A stretch of 64,000 nucleotides of DNA, taken from Stutzerimonas stutzeri (GTDB taxonomy: Bacteria; Pseudomonadota; Gammaproteobacteria; Pseudomonadales; Pseudomonadaceae). Shown in pieces: positions 1 through 8,248 of this stretch. The stretch spans positions 3,561,001 to 3,625,000 of the forward strand of contig NZ_CP036186.1 in assembly GCF_015291885.1 (NCBI RefSeq), given 5' to 3'. The notes under the pieces were generated by a model. That model was given only the letters and a program-made list of their open reading frames with translations, was not told where the DNA came from and ran no database searches. Each line of letters starts with the position of its first letter. Positions within the stretch are counted from its first letter, which is position 1. Made by a program: the position numbers and the translations under genes.

Positions 1-1
1 G

Positions 2-370
2 CCGCGCACCATCGGCCGCGAGCTTCGCAAGCTGGCCTATTTCGCGCCGCGCGCACTGGCGCTGCTCGTGCTGTCCTTCATTCCGGTGCTCAACCTCGCC
101 GCAGCGCCGTTATGGCTGCTGTTCGGCGTGTGGATGATGGCAGTGCAATACATCGACTATCCGGCAGACAACAACAAGCTGAGCTGGGCAGACATGATGG
201 GGTGGCTGCGCAAGCGTCGCTGGCAGAGCCTGAGTTTTGGTGCAGTGACCTATGCGGCTTTGCTGGTACCGGTGCTGAACCTGTTGATCATGCCGGCGGC
301 CGTGGCGGGGGCTACGTTGTTCTGGGTAAGGGAAGGTGGGCCCAATTGGCAGCTGGATCGCCAAGAATAG
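2..370 (+). CDS. cysZ: Sulfate transporter CysZ, C-terminal part (5' end outside window)
   Basis: The reading frame is open from the first bases of the window and ends at 368-370, so the gene starts upstream; the first in-window GTG at 68 is internal. About 122 residues are seen, with two hydrophobic membrane stretches (around the [19 protein letters not shown] and [19 protein letters not shown] regions) separated by a polar loop containing the YIDYPADN motif typical of CysZ/EI24 proteins. CysZ imports sulfate across the inner membrane for cysteine synthesis. The end of the gene is convergent with the alkene reductase. Assignment rests on the family-specific loop and the C-terminal membrane pattern. 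Confidence 0.85.
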   Translation, partial: PRTIGRELRKLAYFAPRALALLVLSFIPVLNLAAAPLWLLFGVWMMAVQYIDYPADNNKLSWADMMGWLRKRRWQSLSFGAVTYAALLVPVLNLLIMPAAVAGATLFWVREGGPNWQLDRQE

Positions 371-491
371 CTATCTAGCGGGGTCTGCAGGCGTCTGGCA
401 GAGAGGTTTCCTTCAGGCAACTCGATGGTTGCCGTAAGCCGAAACCGCCAGCCAGCCCTGCATCTCATTACATCGCGAGAGCGTGCAAACC

Positions 492-516
492 GGCAGCCAG
501 ATTTGCCCTGGCTGCC
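492..516 (-). terminator. Probable terminator of the alkene reductase gene
   Basis: A 9-base perfect inverted repeat (GGCAGCCAG at 492-500 and CTGGCTGCC at 508-516) with a 7-base loop lies 8 bases past the reductase stop on the minus strand. The T-run is weak, so efficiency is uncertain. It may also act for the convergent cysZ. Confidence 0.6.
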
Positions 517-524
517 GCCATCAC

Positions 525-1634
525 TCACGCCAGCGTCTTCAACGCCTCACGACTGAACGGCAGAATCTCTTCCATTCGGCCTTCACGTACCTTCACCGCC
601 CAGTCTGGATCGCAGATCAATGCGCGCCCCACTGCCACCAGATCGAATTCCTGCTTGTTCAAACGCTCCAGCAGACCTTCGATATTGGCCGGCTGAGCCA
701 CCTTATCGGTTTTGACCATGAACTGCAGGAACTCGCCGTCCAGGCCAACACTACCTACGGTGATGGTCGGTTTACTGGTCAGCTGACGCGTCCAGCCGGC
801 CAGATTGAGCTCGGAGCCCTCGAACTCCGGCTCCCAGAATCGGCGTGTCGAACAGTGGAAGATGTCCACACCGGCCGCCGACAGCGGCGCCAGGAACTCG
901 CCGAGCTCTTCGGGCGACTGCACCAGTCGCGCGGTGTAGTCCTGCTGCTTCCATTGCGAGAAGCGGAAGATGATCGGGAAGTCAGGCCCCACCGCCGCAC
1001 GCACGGCCTGGATCAGCTCGATGGCGAAGCGCGAGCGGTTAGCCAAACTGCCGCCGTATTCGTCGGTGCGCTGGTTGCTGCCCTCCCAGAAGAACTGATC
1101 GACCAAGTAACCGTGGGCACCGTGGATTTCCACGCCGTCCATGCCGATCGCCTGGGCATCGCGTGCAGCCTGGGAGAACGCCTCGACCACATCCTGGATG
1201 TCCTGCTTGGTCATGCCATGGACGACGACCTGACCGTCCTTCTGCTTCTCCATCGGGCCGTAACCGACGACCTCTGGCTCGGGCTCGGTGCCCTTGCGGC
1301 GCACATTACCGACGTGCCAGAGCTGCGGAACGATCTTGCCGCCAGCGGCATGCACCGCATCAACCACATCCTTCCAGCCAGCCAGGGCATCTTCACCGTA
1401 GAAACGCGGAACATGGGGATAACCGTTAGCCGCGGCATGGCCGACCGTGGTGCCTTCGGTAATGATCAACCCCACTCCGGAGGCAGCGCGACGGCGGTAG
1501 TACTCGACTACATCGGCAGTGGGTACACCGTTGGGCGAGAACGAACGGGTCATCGGCGCCATGACCACACGGGTCGGCAAACGGAGAGCACCCAACTCAA
1601 AGGGCTGGAACAAGGCTTGTACGCTGGCGGTCAT
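525..1634 (-). CDS. Old yellow enzyme-family alkene reductase (NADH:flavin oxidoreductase)
   Basis: The 369-residue length fits a single-domain FMN-dependent OYE barrel. N-terminal VVMAPMTRS and the central HGAHGYLVDQFF segment, followed by NQRTDEYGGS, are family signatures; the two histidines of HGAH are the expected ligand-phenolate binding pair, and VAVGRALICDPDW is the phosphate-binding end of the barrel. Such enzymes reduce activated C=C bonds of enals, N-ethylmaleimide or nitro compounds with NAD(P)H. The start codon overlaps the stop of the upstream TetR gene by 4 bases (ATGA), so the two are translationally coupled, and the regulator probably controls this reductase in response to electrophiles, as NemR does for NemA. 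The exact substrate cannot be told. Confidence 0.93.
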   Translation of the reverse strand: MTASVQALFQPFELGALRLPTRVVMAPMTRSFSPNGVPTADVVEYYRRRAASGVGLIITEGTTVGHAAANGYPHVPRFYGEDALAGWKDVVDAVHAAGGKIVPQLWHVGNVRRKGTEPEPEVVGYGPMEKQKDGQVVVHGMTKQDIQDVVEAFSQAARDAQAIGMDGVEIHGAHGYLVDQFFWEGSNQRTDEYGGSLANRSRFAIELIQAVRAAVGPDFPIIFRFSQWKQQDYTARLVQSPEELGEFLAPLSAAGVDIFHCSTRRFWEPEFEGSELNLAGWTRQLTSKPTITVGSVGLDGEFLQFMVKTDKVAQPANIEGLLERLNKQEFDLVAVGRALICDPDWAVKVREGRMEEILPFSREALKTLA

Positions 1635-2290
1635 CGATCGACTCCTGTGGCATTGATCAAGGCAACCGGGTGCTCATGCCCCGGCGATGTTATTGCAGCC
1701 GGCGCCAACAGGCGTTCGAGCTGCTGAAAAAACACCTGCAAAGGCGCAATGTTGCCGCTCACTTTCATGCGCAGCAGCGCGCCTTCCCAGGCATTGCTTA
1801 TGAATTCCGCGAGGGCTGGGCAATCGCAGTCGGAGGCGATCTCGCCAGCGCTGCGCGCCTGCTCCAGACAAGTCGCGAGCAGATAGACGGATTGCTCAAG
1901 TATCTCGCTGAGCCGATTCGAGATCGGCGGGCACAGCTCGGCCATCTCGAAACTCAGACTGCCGATAAAGCAGTGATATTCGGGCTTTTCCTTGCGGGCA
2001 AAGTGCGCAACGAGATCGGCGTAGTAGTCGAGGACACGTTGCCGCGGGGAGATTGCGCAATTACCCAGCGCCGCCTGATAGCGCTCCAACCGTGGCGCGT
2101 AAATGTAGTCGAGCGCCTGCAGGGCAAAGTCCTCCTTACTGGCGAAGTAGTGGTAGAACGAGCCTTTGGGGATACCGGCTGCCTGGACAATCTCCTGCAC
2201 GCCAGTGCCGTGATAGCCACGACGGGTCATTACCTGAGCGCCTCGGGACAGGATAAGGTCGCGTTTGTCATTACGTGCTGGACTGGTCAT
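1631..2290 (-). CDS. TetR-family repressor coupled to the alkene reductase
   Basis: The protein is 219 residues. Its N-terminal helix-turn-helix reads GVQEIVQAAGIPKGSFYHYF, the classic TetR signature; the rest is a helical ligand-binding domain. The start at 2290 (MTSPARN) is chosen because homology begins there; the frame stays open to 2332 but that stretch is not protein-like. No strong Shine-Dalgarno is visible. The stop overlaps the reductase start, which makes this the first gene of a two-gene operon. It most likely represses its own operon and is released by an electrophile or oxidant, by analogy with NemR. The gene upstream is glutathione peroxidase, in line with a stress role. Confidence 0.9.
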   Translation of the reverse strand: MTSPARNDKRDLILSRGAQVMTRRGYHGTGVQEIVQAAGIPKGSFYHYFASKEDFALQALDYIYAPRLERYQAALGNCAISPRQRVLDYYADLVAHFARKEKPEYHCFIGSLSFEMAELCPPISNRLSEILEQSVYLLATCLEQARSAGEIASDCDCPALAEFISNAWEGALLRMKVSGNIAPLQVFFQQLERLLAPAAITSPGHEHPVALINATGVDR

Positions 2291-2303
2291 GTACAGAGAA
2301 TAT

Positions 2304-2311
2304 GACCGGTC
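2304..2311. promoter_or_regulatory. Candidate palindromic operator before the TetR-reductase operon
   Basis: GACCGGTC, a perfect 8-base palindrome, sits 14 bases upstream of the TetR start codon. TetR repressors usually bind palindromes at their own promoter, and GGTC/GACC half-sites resemble those of NemR-type regulators. This is inference from position and symmetry only. Confidence 0.35.
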
Positions 2312-2430
2312 GTCTCGTCGGCACAGCATCATCCATGTCGCTTATCCAGTGGCAACCATGGCGACGATGGGGGGAGGATTACGCGGAGGGAAAAAGATGC
2401 GACCGCAACTGCGGTCGCGAGGAGTACAGA

Positions 2431-2913
2431 TCAGGCCAAGGCGGTTTCAATTGCCTGAATGAGCGCGGCATCGTCGGGCGCGGTGCGCGGCGAGAACCGA
2501 GCCAGCACGCGGCCGTCCTTGCCGACCAGAAACTTCTCGAAATTCCAGGTGATGTCGCCGGGGAAATCGGCACCTTCGCCAGCCAGTAGCCGATACAACG
2601 GATGACGCTGCGGGCCGTTGACTTCGAGCTTCCCGCTCAGAGGAAAGCTGACGCCATAGTTGAGGGAGCAGAAAGAGCGAATCTCATCGTCGCTGCCCGG
2701 CTCCTGCGCGGCGAACTGGTTGCACGGGACGGCCAGCACGCTGAAGCCACGGGGACCGTACTGCTGCTGAAGGCGCTCAAGGCCGGCGTACTGCGGTGTC
2801 AGGCCACATTGCGACGCGACATTGACCACCAGCGTGATCTGATCGCCGAACTGCGCCAGCGGCAACTCCTCGCCGCTCAGACCTGGCAAAACCAATTGAT
2901 GGAATGCGCTCAT
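2431..2913 (-). CDS. Glutathione peroxidase family protein (cysteine type)
   Basis: The product is 160 residues. The start at 2913 is supported by GGAGAG just upstream; the longer frame to 2970 runs through a terminator hairpin. The catalytic site is NVASQCGLTPQY, with Cys36 where animal enzymes have selenocysteine; PCNQF (Gln66) and WNFEKF supply the conserved Gln and Trp-Asn of the tetrad. These thiol peroxidases reduce hydrogen peroxide and lipid hydroperoxides, in bacteria usually with thioredoxin. The protein has no signal peptide and should be cytoplasmic. A terminator for slyD lies directly upstream, so it probably has its own promoter or depends on read-through. Confidence 0.93.
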   Translation of the reverse strand: MSAFHQLVLPGLSGEELPLAQFGDQITLVVNVASQCGLTPQYAGLERLQQQYGPRGFSVLAVPCNQFAAQEPGSDDEIRSFCSLNYGVSFPLSGKLEVNGPQRHPLYRLLAGEGADFPGDITWNFEKFLVGKDGRVLARFSPRTAPDDAALIQAIETALA

Positions 2914-2929
2914 GAAATCTCTCCTAACG

Positions 2930-2958
2930 AAAAAACGCCCCGGCAAACGACCGGAGCG
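2930..2958 (-). terminator. Rho-independent terminator of slyD
   Basis: On the minus strand CGCTCCGG (2951-2958) pairs with CCGGGGCG (2936-2943) through a 7-base loop, allowing one G-U pair, and is followed by six T. It lies between slyD and the glutathione peroxidase ribosome-binding site, so it separates the two transcription units or acts as an attenuator for the second. Confidence 0.8.
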
Positions 2959-3026
2959 CTCTTCTTGCATTCAACACGGTGGACTTCCAGCCGCCGTGCG
3001 CACGAACGCCTGAGTGGCGATCGAGA

Positions 3027-3512
3027 TCAGTGGTGGTGACCACCTTCACCGTGAACGTGGCCGTGAGCAACTTCCTCTTCACTGGCTTCGCGCACGCTGA
3101 CGACCTTGACGTCGAAGTTCAGACGCTGACCGGCCAGCGGGTGGTTGCCGTCGACAATCACATCATCACCTTCCACGTCGCGAATGGTGACGATCTGCAT
3201 GCCGCCATCAGGACCGGAGGCGTGGAACTGCATGCCCACTTCCAGCTCGTCGACACCTTCGAACATCGCGCGGTTCAGCGTGGCAACCAGTTCGGCGCTG
3301 TACTCGCCGTAGGCGTCCTGGGGCTCGATGGAAACCTGAAGCTGGTCACCGCCCTGCTTGCCTTCGAGCGCTTTTTCCAGACCAGGGATGATGTTGCCTG
3401 CACCGTGCAGGTAGACCAGCGGCGCGCCGCCGGCCGAGCTGTCGATCACCTCACCGGCGTCGTTGGTGAGTGTGTAGTCGATGGAGACAGCCTTGTTAGC
3501 GGCAATCAGCAT
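3027..3512 (-). CDS. slyD: FKBP-type peptidyl-prolyl isomerase SlyD
   Basis: The 161-residue protein has the SlyD layout: an N-terminal FKBP half (YTLTNDAGEVIDSS, GAGNIIPGLEKALEG), the insert-in-flap chaperone domain (QDAYGEYSAELV to NHPLAGQRLNFDVKV) and a histidine-rich C-terminal tail (HGHVHGEGGHHH). SlyD isomerises prolyl bonds, acts as a chaperone, and delivers nickel to hydrogenase in E. coli through its metal-binding tail; the tail here is shorter than in E. coli. It is a single-gene unit ended by the hairpin at 2930-2958. Confidence 0.95.
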   Translation of the reverse strand: MLIAANKAVSIDYTLTNDAGEVIDSSAGGAPLVYLHGAGNIIPGLEKALEGKQGGDQLQVSIEPQDAYGEYSAELVATLNRAMFEGVDELEVGMQFHASGPDGGMQIVTIRDVEGDDVIVDGNHPLAGQRLNFDVKVVSVREASEEEVAHGHVHGEGGHHH

Positions 3513-3750
3513 GGGGCAGAACCTTTGCTTTAGAGAATGGATGTCGAAGTTTAACCATCCACTGCGCCGAATGCGAACCGACCATGGATGAACGGACCAC
3601 TGCCGCCCGTCGGCGCTTGCCGAGATGTAGTGCCATCGAATGTGTGACTACAACCTTCGGATGGCATCGTTTTAACGGCCGATGTGCAAGAATCGGCGAA
3701 AAGTATCTTTGGCACCCATATCAATAACATTAGAGAACCAAGGAGCACCG

Positions 3751-4938
3751 ATGTCGGCTCGTAACATCCTGGTGATTAACTGTGGCAGCTCGTCGATCAA
3801 GTTCGCCCTGGTCAACGAAGCGCAAGCGACTTTCCCGCTGCAAGGCCTGGCCGAGTGCATTGGCAGCCCAGAGGCTGTCATCCACTTCGAAAGCGCGGCA
3901 GGCAAAGAAAGTGTCAAGGTGCCCGACGCCGATCATCAAGCTGCTCTCGCCAAGATCCTGCCACGCGTAGAAGAAGCCGCTGGCGGCCATCTGGACGGCA
4001 TCGGTCACCGTGTAGTGCATGGCGGTGAGAAGTTCTTCGCCTCCTCGCTGCTCAACGACGAAACCCTGGCCGGCATCGAAGCCAACATCCAGCTGGCACC
4101 CCTGCACAATCCAGCCAACCTCAGCGGCATCCATGCTGCGATCAACCTGTTCCCGGAGCTGCCGCAGGTAGGCGTGTTCGATACCGCCTTTCACCAGACC
4201 ATGCCCGAGCACGCGTACCGCTACGCCTTGCCGGAAGTGCTCTACAAAGAACACGGCGTACGTCGCTACGGCTTCCACGGCACCAGCCATCGCTACGTCA
4301 GCAATCGCGCGGCCGAACTGGCTGGCGTGGCACCTGAAAGCAGCAGCTGGCTGGTTGCTCACCTGGGCAACGGTTGCTCCACCTGCGCAGTAGTCAACGG
4401 CGAAAGCCGCGACACCAGCATGGGCCTGACCCCGCTTGAAGGCCTGGTGATGGGCACCCGCAGTGGCGATGTCGACCCGAGCCTGCACAACTTCCTGAAC
4501 AAGACCCTGGGCTGGGATCTGGCCAAGATCGACAACATGCTCAACAAGGAAAGCGGCCTGAAGGGTCTGTCCGGCCTGTCCAACGATATGCGCACCCTGG
4601 CCGATGCCCGCAACGCTGGGCATCCGGGCGCCGTACTGGCCTTCGAAGTGTTCTGCTACCGCCTGGCCAAATCGCTGTCGGCCATGGCCTGCGCCCTACC
4701 GCAGCTGGACGGCCTGGTATTCACCGGTGGTATCGGCGAGAACTCTTCGGCCGTGCGTGAGCGGACCCTGGAGCACCTCAAGCTGTTCGGCTTCAAACTC
4801 GACGCCGAGGCGAATGCCCGCTGCACCCGTGGTGTCGCCGGCGAAATCCAGGCCGAAGGTAGCCCACGCATCATGGTGGTTCCCACCAACGAGGAGCGTC
4901 AAATCGCCCTCGACACGCTGGCCCTGCTGGACGCCTGA
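3751..4938 (+). CDS. ackA: Acetate kinase
   Basis: The 395-residue enzyme starts at ATG 3751, preceded by AGGAG. It has both family signatures: [11 protein letters not shown] near the N-terminus (phosphate-binding) and [11 protein letters not shown] around residue 170, plus TGGIGENS near the C-terminus. It converts acetyl phosphate and ADP to acetate and ATP, or the reverse, in the cytoplasm. With pta downstream it forms the reversible acetyl-CoA/acetate pathway used in overflow metabolism and, in pseudomonads, pyruvate fermentation. The gap to pta is 162 bases and holds a hairpin. Confidence 0.98.
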   Translation: MSARNILVINCGSSSIKFALVNEAQATFPLQGLAECIGSPEAVIHFESAAGKESVKVPDADHQAALAKILPRVEEAAGGHLDGIGHRVVHGGEKFFASSLLNDETLAGIEANIQLAPLHNPANLSGIHAAINLFPELPQVGVFDTAFHQTMPEHAYRYALPEVLYKEHGVRRYGFHGTSHRYVSNRAAELAGVAPESSSWLVAHLGNGCSTCAVVNGESRDTSMGLTPLEGLVMGTRSGDVDPSLHNFLNKTLGWDLAKIDNMLNKESGLKGLSGLSNDMRTLADARNAGHPGAVLAFEVFCYRLAKSLSAMACALPQLDGLVFTGGIGENSSAVRERTLEHLKLFGFKLDAEANARCTRGVAGEIQAEGSPRIMVVPTNEERQIALDTLALLDA

Positions 4939-4961
4939 CCGCAGAGGCATGCAGGCACACC

Positions 4962-4992
4962 GAGACCCGACAGCCTCAGGCAGTCGGGTCTC
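4962..4992 (+). terminator. Hairpin between ackA and pta
   Basis: GAGACCCGAC (4962-4971) and GTCGGGTCTC (4983-4992) form a perfect 10-base stem with an 11-base loop, 24 bases after the ackA stop. There is no strong T-run, so it may act as a partial terminator or a stabilising 3' end that sets the ackA:pta ratio. Confidence 0.6.
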
Positions 4993-5100
4993 TGCACTTG
5001 AGCGCCGCGGCAATCAGGCAGTTTCCACCCTGGCACAAGTGCCCTAGCCTTGCCGGCGCCCAGCACCGTTACCCGAGCACCCTGTCCTCAAGGAGATGCC

Positions 5101-7197
5101 ATGCACACAATCTTTCTCGCCCCTACCGGTTTCGGCGGCGGCCTCAATTCCATCAGCCTTGGCTTGATTCGCGCGCTTGAAAACGCGGGTCTGAAAGTCG
5201 GCTTCTTCAAGCCAATTGCTCAACCCTTCCCGGTTGACCAGGGCCGCGAGCGCTCCTGCATTCTGGTCGAGCGCACGCTCAACCTGGCCTCTCCCGAGCC
5301 GCTGCCGCTGGAGCAGGTTGAGCGTCAGCTCGCCGACGGCGAGATCGATCTGCTGCTCGAGGACGTGATCAGCCGCTATCAACAGGTTGCAGTCGGCAAA
5401 GACGTGGTCATCGTCGAGGGCATGGTGCCCACCCGCGAATCCAACTACACCCAGCGCATTAACACTCAGCTGGCCAAGAGCCTGGACGCCGAGGTCATCC
5501 TGATCGCAGCCCAGGGCAGTGACAGCCTCAAGCGTCTGGCCGAACGTATCGAGATCCAGGCCCAGCTATACGGCGGCGCCAAGGATCCCAAGGTACTCGG
5601 TGTCATCCTCAACAAGGTCAAGACCGAAGAAGGTCTGCCGGCATACATCGACAGCCTGAAGCAACACCTGCCGCTGCTGGGCGGGGCCGACTTCCAGTTG
5701 CTCGGTGCGATCCCCTTCTCTGAAGAACTCAACGCACTGCGCACCCGTGACATCGCCGAACTACTTGGCGCCCAGGTGCTCAACGCTGGCGAGGCCGATC
5801 AGCGCCGTGTCGGCAAGATCGTGCTGTGCGCACGTGCCGTTCCGAACACCGTGCAGCTGCTGCAATCCGGCGTTCTGGTAGTCACCCCAGGAGATCGCGA
5901 CGACATCATCCTCGCTGCCAGCCTCGCCTCGCTCAACGGTGAAAAGCTTGCCGGCCTGCTGCTGTGCAGTGATTTCGCGCCGGATCCACGCATCCTCGAT
6001 CTGTGCAAGGCTGCGCTGGACGGCGGCTTACCGGTGATGACCGTCCAGACCAACTCTTACGACACGGCGAACAACTTGTTCGGCCTGAACAAGGAGACCC
6101 CGTCGGACGACATCGAACGCGCTACCCGCGTAACCGACTTTATCGCCAAGCACTTGCACCCTGAGTTTCTGCACACGCGCTACAGCGTGCCGCGCGGCGA
6201 GCTGCGTATGTCGCCGGCAGCCTTCCGCTACCAGCTGGTCAAGCGCGCCCAGGATGCCAACAAGCGTATCGTGCTGCCCGAGGGCAACGAGCCGCGCACC
6301 ATCCGCGCCGCCGCCATCTGCCAGGAGCGCGGCATCGCCCGCTGCGTGCTGCTGGCCAAGCCGGAGGAAGTCCAGCAGGTCGCCCGTGAGCAGGGCATCA
6401 TGCTGCCGGCCAGCCTGGAGATTCTCGATCCGGACAGCATCGCCAATCGCTACGTCGAGCCAATGTGCGAGATGCGTAAAGCCAAGGGCCTTACGCCGGA
6501 TGATGCACGTGAGCAACTGAAGGACACCGTAGTTCTGGGCACCATGATGCTGGCTCTAGACGAGGTCGACGGCCTGGTTTCCGGTGCCGTGCACACCACT
6601 GCCAACACCATCCGCCCTGCTCTGCAGCTGATCAAGACGGCACCGGGCTACAGCCTGGTTTCATCGGTGTTCTTCATGCTGCTGCCGGATCAGGTACTGG
6701 TCTATGGTGACTGCGCAGTGAACCCCAACCCGAGCGCCACCGAGCTGGCCGAGATTGCGCTGCAAAGTGCCGAATCGGCTGTGGCATTAGGCGTGAGCCC
6801 GCGTGTCGCGATGATCAGCTACTCCACCGGTAGCTCCGGCAGCGGTGCTGAGGTCGAGAAGGTCGCCGAAGCCACTCGCATTGCTCAGGAGCGTGCGCCA
6901 GCGCTGCCGATTGACGGTCCGCTGCAGTACGACGCCGCCTCCGTTCTCAGCGTCGGCAAGCAGAAGGCGCCTAACAGCAAGGTGGCCGGGCAAGCTACCG
7001 TGTTCATTTTCCCCGACTTGAACACCGGTAACACCACCTACAAGGCCGTTCAGCGTAACGCCAACTGCCTCAGCGTCGGCCCGATGCTACAAGGTCTGGC
7101 TAAACCGGTTAACGACCTGTCCCGTGGCGCACTGGTAGACGACATCGTCTTCACCATCGCGCTCACCGCACTACAGGCCGCCAACCAGCAGACCTGA
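5101..7197 (+). CDS. pta: Phosphate acetyltransferase, long three-domain type
   Basis: The 698-residue protein starts at ATG 5101 (MHTIFLAPTGFG) with AAGGAG upstream. It has the long Pta layout: an N-terminal BioD-like P-loop domain (roughly 1-210; its start reads APTGFGGGLNSISLG), a DRTGG domain (about 220-330), and the catalytic PTA/PTB domain (about 375-695; LPEGNEPRTIRAA, MMLALDEVDGLVSGA, ISYSTGSSGSG). It interconverts acetyl-CoA plus phosphate with acetyl phosphate plus CoA. In long Pta proteins the N-terminal domain is regulatory. It pairs with ackA; acetyl phosphate could also feed response regulators such as those encoded nearby, which is inference. Confidence 0.98.
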   Translation: MHTIFLAPTGFGGGLNSISLGLIRALENAGLKVGFFKPIAQPFPVDQGRERSCILVERTLNLASPEPLPLEQVERQLADGEIDLLLEDVISRYQQVAVGKDVVIVEGMVPTRESNYTQRINTQLAKSLDAEVILIAAQGSDSLKRLAERIEIQAQLYGGAKDPKVLGVILNKVKTEEGLPAYIDSLKQHLPLLGGADFQLLGAIPFSEELNALRTRDIAELLGAQVLNAGEADQRRVGKIVLCARAVPNTVQLLQSGVLVVTPGDRDDIILAASLASLNGEKLAGLLLCSDFAPDPRILDLCKAALDGGLPVMTVQTNSYDTANNLFGLNKETPSDDIERATRVTDFIAKHLHPEFLHTRYSVPRGELRMSPAAFRYQLVKRAQDANKRIVLPEGNEPRTIRAAAICQERGIARCVLLAKPEEVQQVAREQGIMLPASLEILDPDSIANRYVEPMCEMRKAKGLTPDDAREQLKDTVVLGTMMLALDEVDGLVSGAVHTTANTIRPALQLIKTAPGYSLVSSVFFMLLPDQVLVYGDCAVNPNPSATELAEIALQSAESAVALGVSPRVAMISYSTGSSGSGAEVEKVAEATRIAQERAPALPIDGPLQYDAASVLSVGKQKAPNSKVAGQATVFIFPDLNTGNTTYKAVQRNANCLSVGPMLQGLAKPVNDLSRGALVDDIVFTIALTALQAANQQT

Positions 7198-7210
7198 CCG
7201 CCTGTCGAAG

Positions 7211-7244
7211 CTGACGCCGACCGCCTTTTAGCCGGCGGCGTCAG
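7211..7244 (+). terminator. Probable terminator after pta
   Basis: CTGACGCCG (7211-7219) and CGGCGTCAG (7236-7244) form a 9-base stem 13 bases past the pta stop; the 16-base loop can pair further. No clear T-run follows, so strength is uncertain. Confidence 0.55.
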
Positions 7245-7327
7245 TCTCGAATCGCTCTCGATAGTTGCAGTTCAGCGCGTAATCGCTACTCTTGGCGCCT
7301 CGAATCAGCCGTATCGACGAGAACCCC

Positions 7328-8245
7328 ATGCTGAGCTTCCTCCCTGCGCCCGCGCGCGGCACCCTCGCCGCACTGTTCCTGGCGCTCAATACCCTGTTCT
7401 GGTGCTGGCCCCTTTTCGCCCTCTCGCTGCTCAAATTAGTGCTCCCCGTCCCCGCCATACAACGTGGCCTGCGTTTCGGCATGCACTGGATCGCGGAGTC
7501 CTGGATAGCGGTGAACAGCTTCTGGATGAACCTGGTACAGCCGATTCGTTGGGATGTGCAGGGCCTCGAGCAGGTGGACATGCACCACTCCTACCTTGTC
7601 ACCAGCAACCACCAGAGCTGGGCGGACATCCTCGTGCTGCAGTATCAGCTCAACCGACGCATGCCGATTCTCAAGTTTTTCCTCAAGCAGGAGCTGATCT
7701 GGGTTCCGGTAATTGGTCTGTGCTGGTGGGCTTTGGAATTCCCGTTCATGAAGCGTTTCAGCAAGGAATATCTGGCCAAGTACCCGGAAAAACGTGGCGA
7801 GGACCTGGCGACCACACGCAAGGCCTGCGAGCGCTATCGAACCAACCCGGTGTCGGTATTCAATTTCTTGGAAGGCACACGTTTCACCGAGGATAAGCAC
7901 ACCGAGCAGGCGTCGCCTTACCCATTTCTACTCAAGCCCAGGGCTGGCGGTATCGCCTTCGTGATCGATGCCATGGGCGAACAGCTCACGGCGCTGATCA
8001 ACATCACCATTCACTACCCCGATGGTCGCCCCAGCTTCTGGGATTTACTCGCCGGCAATATTCATCAAGTGGTCCTGCGAATCGAGGCCCAGCCGATTCC
8101 AGCCGAGTTTCTTGGGCACAATTATGATCAGGACGAGGCGTACAGGCTGGCGTTTCAGGAATGGGTCAACGGACTCTGGGCCGACAAGGATGCGAAGCTG
8201 GCGCAACTGCACCAGACGTTTCCAGTGCAACATCGAGCGTCATAG
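7328..8245 (+). CDS. YihG/PlsC-like membrane acyltransferase
   Basis: The 305-residue protein starts at ATG 7328 (MLSFLPAPARG). It has one or two N-terminal hydrophobic segments (residues about 10-45), then the acyltransferase motifs: SNHQSWADI (the HX4D catalytic block) and FLEGTRFT (glycerol-phosphate binding block). PlsC-family enzymes acylate lysophosphatidic acid at the inner membrane; the YihG subgroup has been linked to unusual acyl chains at the sn-2 position. It stands alone between pta and the convergent c-di-GMP regulator gene. The closest functional name is putative 1-acyl-sn-glycerol-3-phosphate acyltransferase. Confidence 0.88.
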   Translation: MLSFLPAPARGTLAALFLALNTLFWCWPLFALSLLKLVLPVPAIQRGLRFGMHWIAESWIAVNSFWMNLVQPIRWDVQGLEQVDMHHSYLVTSNHQSWADILVLQYQLNRRMPILKFFLKQELIWVPVIGLCWWALEFPFMKRFSKEYLAKYPEKRGEDLATTRKACERYRTNPVSVFNFLEGTRFTEDKHTEQASPYPFLLKPRAGGIAFVIDAMGEQLTALINITIHYPDGRPSFWDLLAGNIHQVVLRIEAQPIPAEFLGHNYDQDEAYRLAFQEWVNGLWADKDAKLAQLHQTFPVQHRAS

Positions 8246-8248
8246 CCG

